From assembly GCA_030524175.1 (NCBI GenBank), contig JAUNHC010000003.1, forward strand, positions 124,001 to 188,000: 64,000 nt of DNA, given 5' to 3'. A model generated the notes under the pieces. It was not told where the DNA came from. It saw only the letters and a list, made by a program, of their open reading frames with translations, and ran no database searches. Numbering within the stretch: the first letter of the stretch is position 1; every line of letters begins with the position of its first letter. The position numbers were made by a program, and so were the translations under genes. This DNA is from Eubacteriales bacterium. GTDB taxonomy: Bacteria > Bacillota > Clostridia > Lachnospirales > Lachnospiraceae. Below are positions 62,377 through 64,000 of the stretch, in pieces.

Positions 62377-64000
62377 TTATTCCGACAACTGGAGATTAAT
62401 TTCCTGTACAATTCTGTCCGCAGCTTCTCCGAGGGTAATCCTGCCTTCCAAATATTCCACTCCAGAATCCGCCACGGCATTTAAAAGACTTTCATTATAT
62501 CCTGAAGGTACAGTCAGGCTCTTTCCAATTTCCTGCATTTTCTTTATTGCCTCATCTCCCGGCAACTTAACTTCCAGTTCCACACTTCCCCTTCCCTCAA
62601 AATAGTGGCTGGTAACATCCACAATCTGCCCTTCTTCTCCTGATCTCCAATAATTTATATCTTCAAAAACACCTTGGTTTACCGGAAGTCCTGTCCCTAA
62701 GTTCAATTCCTGTCCTTCTTTGCTGAACACAAACCTGATAAACTTTTCAGCGTTCTTGTTGTTTTCTGACATCTCACTGATCCCTACAATCCCTGCAGAA
62801 ATAAAACAATCCTCTGCCTGTCCGTTCCACAGCCTACCTGTCAAAGAGCCGTGCTTTTTCTCCATAGAATCCATTGCTGCCAACTCTATCGGTGAATACA
62901 GCCCCCCAATCTCCAGCATTATATCGTCATAAAGCATGGTGACTGAATTTGTATATACACTCCCAAGACTTCTGCTGTATTTATAATCCGGACTGACGCC
63001 GCAAGCCTCCTTATATTTCTCTACAGCCTTTCTCCCTGCCTGATAGATTCTGTTAACCTGTTCAAGATATTCTGAAATTTTTTCTCTGTCCAACATACCA
63101 TCATCCTGAAACCATGCAGGGGATGAGGTCACTGACAAACCTCTCACAAGCTTCTCCGGATAATATGCCTGTGAGGTGGGAATGAATTTTTCATTAAACT
63201 CCTTTTCCTCCACTTTATCTGCAAACGACTTTAAATCCCGTATACTGTCCAAATCTTCTTTCCTGCCTTCCAGAACAGGTATTCCGAATCTCATAGGAAG
63301 CATATAAATACTTCCGTCTTCCTCTACATAGGCATTTTTAATATTTTCCAGGATATCTGCATCTCCCAGTAATCCACTCATATCAGAGAGCAAACCTTTT
63401 GGGATATAAGAATCAGCCGGTAAATCATCCAGGATCAGAATATCCGGCCCCTTCCCTGCCATAATTTCAGTATTCAATGTTTTAACTGCATCCTCATTTG
63501 TAACAGCCTCATCTTCTGTTATGCCTGATTCAATCTTCAGATGAATATCCGGATATTTTTTCTGGAAAACAGCTGCAATCTGTTTCAGTGCATTGTCTTC
63601 CCTTAAAGAATATACTGTCAGCTCTGTGTCAGGCAAAGAGGGCATGTCCTTAGTATATACATACCGAAGCAGTCTTGCGGTACCGCTCTGTGAACTGCCG
63701 TCTGATACGGCCACATAAAAATCCCCTTCTTCATCTTGTGCAAAATCCACAAATCCCACATTTGGTGCTCCCATGGAATTAAGCTGTGCATCAATAATCT
63801 GTTCAACTACACTGCCGCCCAAAACATATCTGTACATACCCTGGTGGTCAATATAAAACAAACTGTTATCTTCGTCTCCGTCTATAAATAAAATAGGATT
63901 CACCTGTAAAGATCTGAGGAACATATTTGAGTTTTTCATAGAGACCTGCTTCGTAAGGGGTTCCAGATTATCCAGGGGTTTTCCGGTATCCAAATCATAG
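62377..64000 (-). CDS. second propeller/solute-binding lipoprotein (5' end outside window)
   Basis: The last ~540 codons are present; the frame stays open to position 64000 (Y-D-L-D-T-G-K-P-L at the edge). It aligns with the 791-residue paralogue throughout: FYIDHQGMYRYVLGGSVVEQ, AAVFQKKYPDIHLKIESG, MAGKGPDILILDDLPADSY, NGQAEDCFISAGIVGISEM, LTVPSGYNESLLNAVADSG. The visible part covers the end of the propeller and the whole solute-binding domain. With the two preceding genes it forms a tandem set of three related proteins. Confidence 0.85.
   Translation of the reverse strand, partial: YDLDTGKPLDNLEPLTKQVSMKNSNMFLRSLQVNPILFIDGDEDNSLFYIDHQGMYRYVLGGSVVEQIIDAQLNSMGAPNVGFVDFAQDEEGDFYVAVSDGSSQSGTARLLRYVYTKDMPSLPDTELTVYSLREDNALKQIAAVFQKKYPDIHLKIESGITEDEAVTNEDAVKTLNTEIMAGKGPDILILDDLPADSYIPKGLLSDMSGLLGDADILENIKNAYVEEDGSIYMLPMRFGIPVLEGRKEDLDSIRDLKSFADKVEEKEFNEKFIPTSQAYYPEKLVRGLSVTSSPAWFQDDGMLDREKISEYLEQVNRIYQAGRKAVEKYKEACGVSPDYKYSRSLGSVYTNSVTMLYDDIMLEIGGLYSPIELAAMDSMEKKHGSLTGRLWNGQAEDCFISAGIVGISEMSENNKNAEKFIRFVFSKEGQELNLGTGLPVNQGVFEDINYWRSGEEGQIVDVTSHYFEGRGSVELEVKLPGDEAIKKMQEIGKSLTVPSGYNESLLNAVADSGVEYLEGRITLGEAADRIVQEINLQLSE

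Overview
The window looks like chromosomal DNA of a Gram-positive Clostridia bacterium, most likely a gut Lachnospiraceae (Blautia/Dorea-like). This is inferred from the moderate GC content, strong AGGAGG-type ribosome binding sites, a small low-GC-type GntR/YtrA-ABC locus, CsoR-CopA copper control and glycyl-radical anaerobic metabolism. No rRNA, tRNA, transposase, phage gene or CRISPR array was recognised. Both ends cut through genes.

Layout. 1-2371 (minus): a defence-type operon of cas6, a frameshifted DUF6602 nuclease-like gene and the start of a Cas10/Cmr2-palm protein that runs off the left edge. 2660-4084: type I glutamine synthetase. 4401-9920: a CotH kinase / DUF4956 / VTC polyphosphate-polymerase operon, divergent from an OmpR-type response regulator and histidine kinase. 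The two promoters in between carry the same direct-repeat box. 10084-16821: assorted small genes (GNATs, MBL hydrolase, DUF3781, DUF1905/DUF1801, and a MerR regulator divergent from a MATE exporter). 17104-23407: a glycyl radical enzyme with its activase, an FSA-type aldolase, a ROK kinase and a DeoR regulator, which fits a radical sugar-fermentation pathway of the E. coli ybiW/fsaA kind. 23837-26604: tsf, rpsB and an RsuA-like pseudouridine synthase. 26692-30072: GntR-ABC-permease. 30347-38806: an L-ascorbate PTS (ula) operon that carries its own enzyme I and HPr. 39369-42259: copA and csoR. 42425-50308: CPBP protease, HAD phosphatase, a membrane Ser/Thr kinase with a secreted partner, argS, a DegV protein and a LUD protein. 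50315-50524: a 210-bp element bounded by about 54-bp inverted repeats. 50608-52566: general PTS enzyme I and HPr. 52737-64000: a CBM9-like protein and then a regulon of sugar-type ABC permeases, an HlyD adaptor, a MacB-like protein, an OmpR-type response regulator with no adjacent kinase, and lipoproteins that fuse a beta-propeller to a solute-binding domain.

How the parts work together. Two response regulators each appear to have a recognisable box. The first (TTTAG-type repeats, 8-3-8, 7 nt before the -10) is at both divergent promoters of the CotH locus. The second (TTTAGAGA-N3-TTTAGAGA, 9 nt before the -10) is at three promoters: the regulator itself, the divergent permease/HlyD/MacB operon and the propeller-binding-protein gene. 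This ties the 53.5-61 kb genes into one unit whose function I cannot name. The strongest candidates for undescribed biology are that unit and the left-edge Cas6/DUF6602/Cas10-palm operon.
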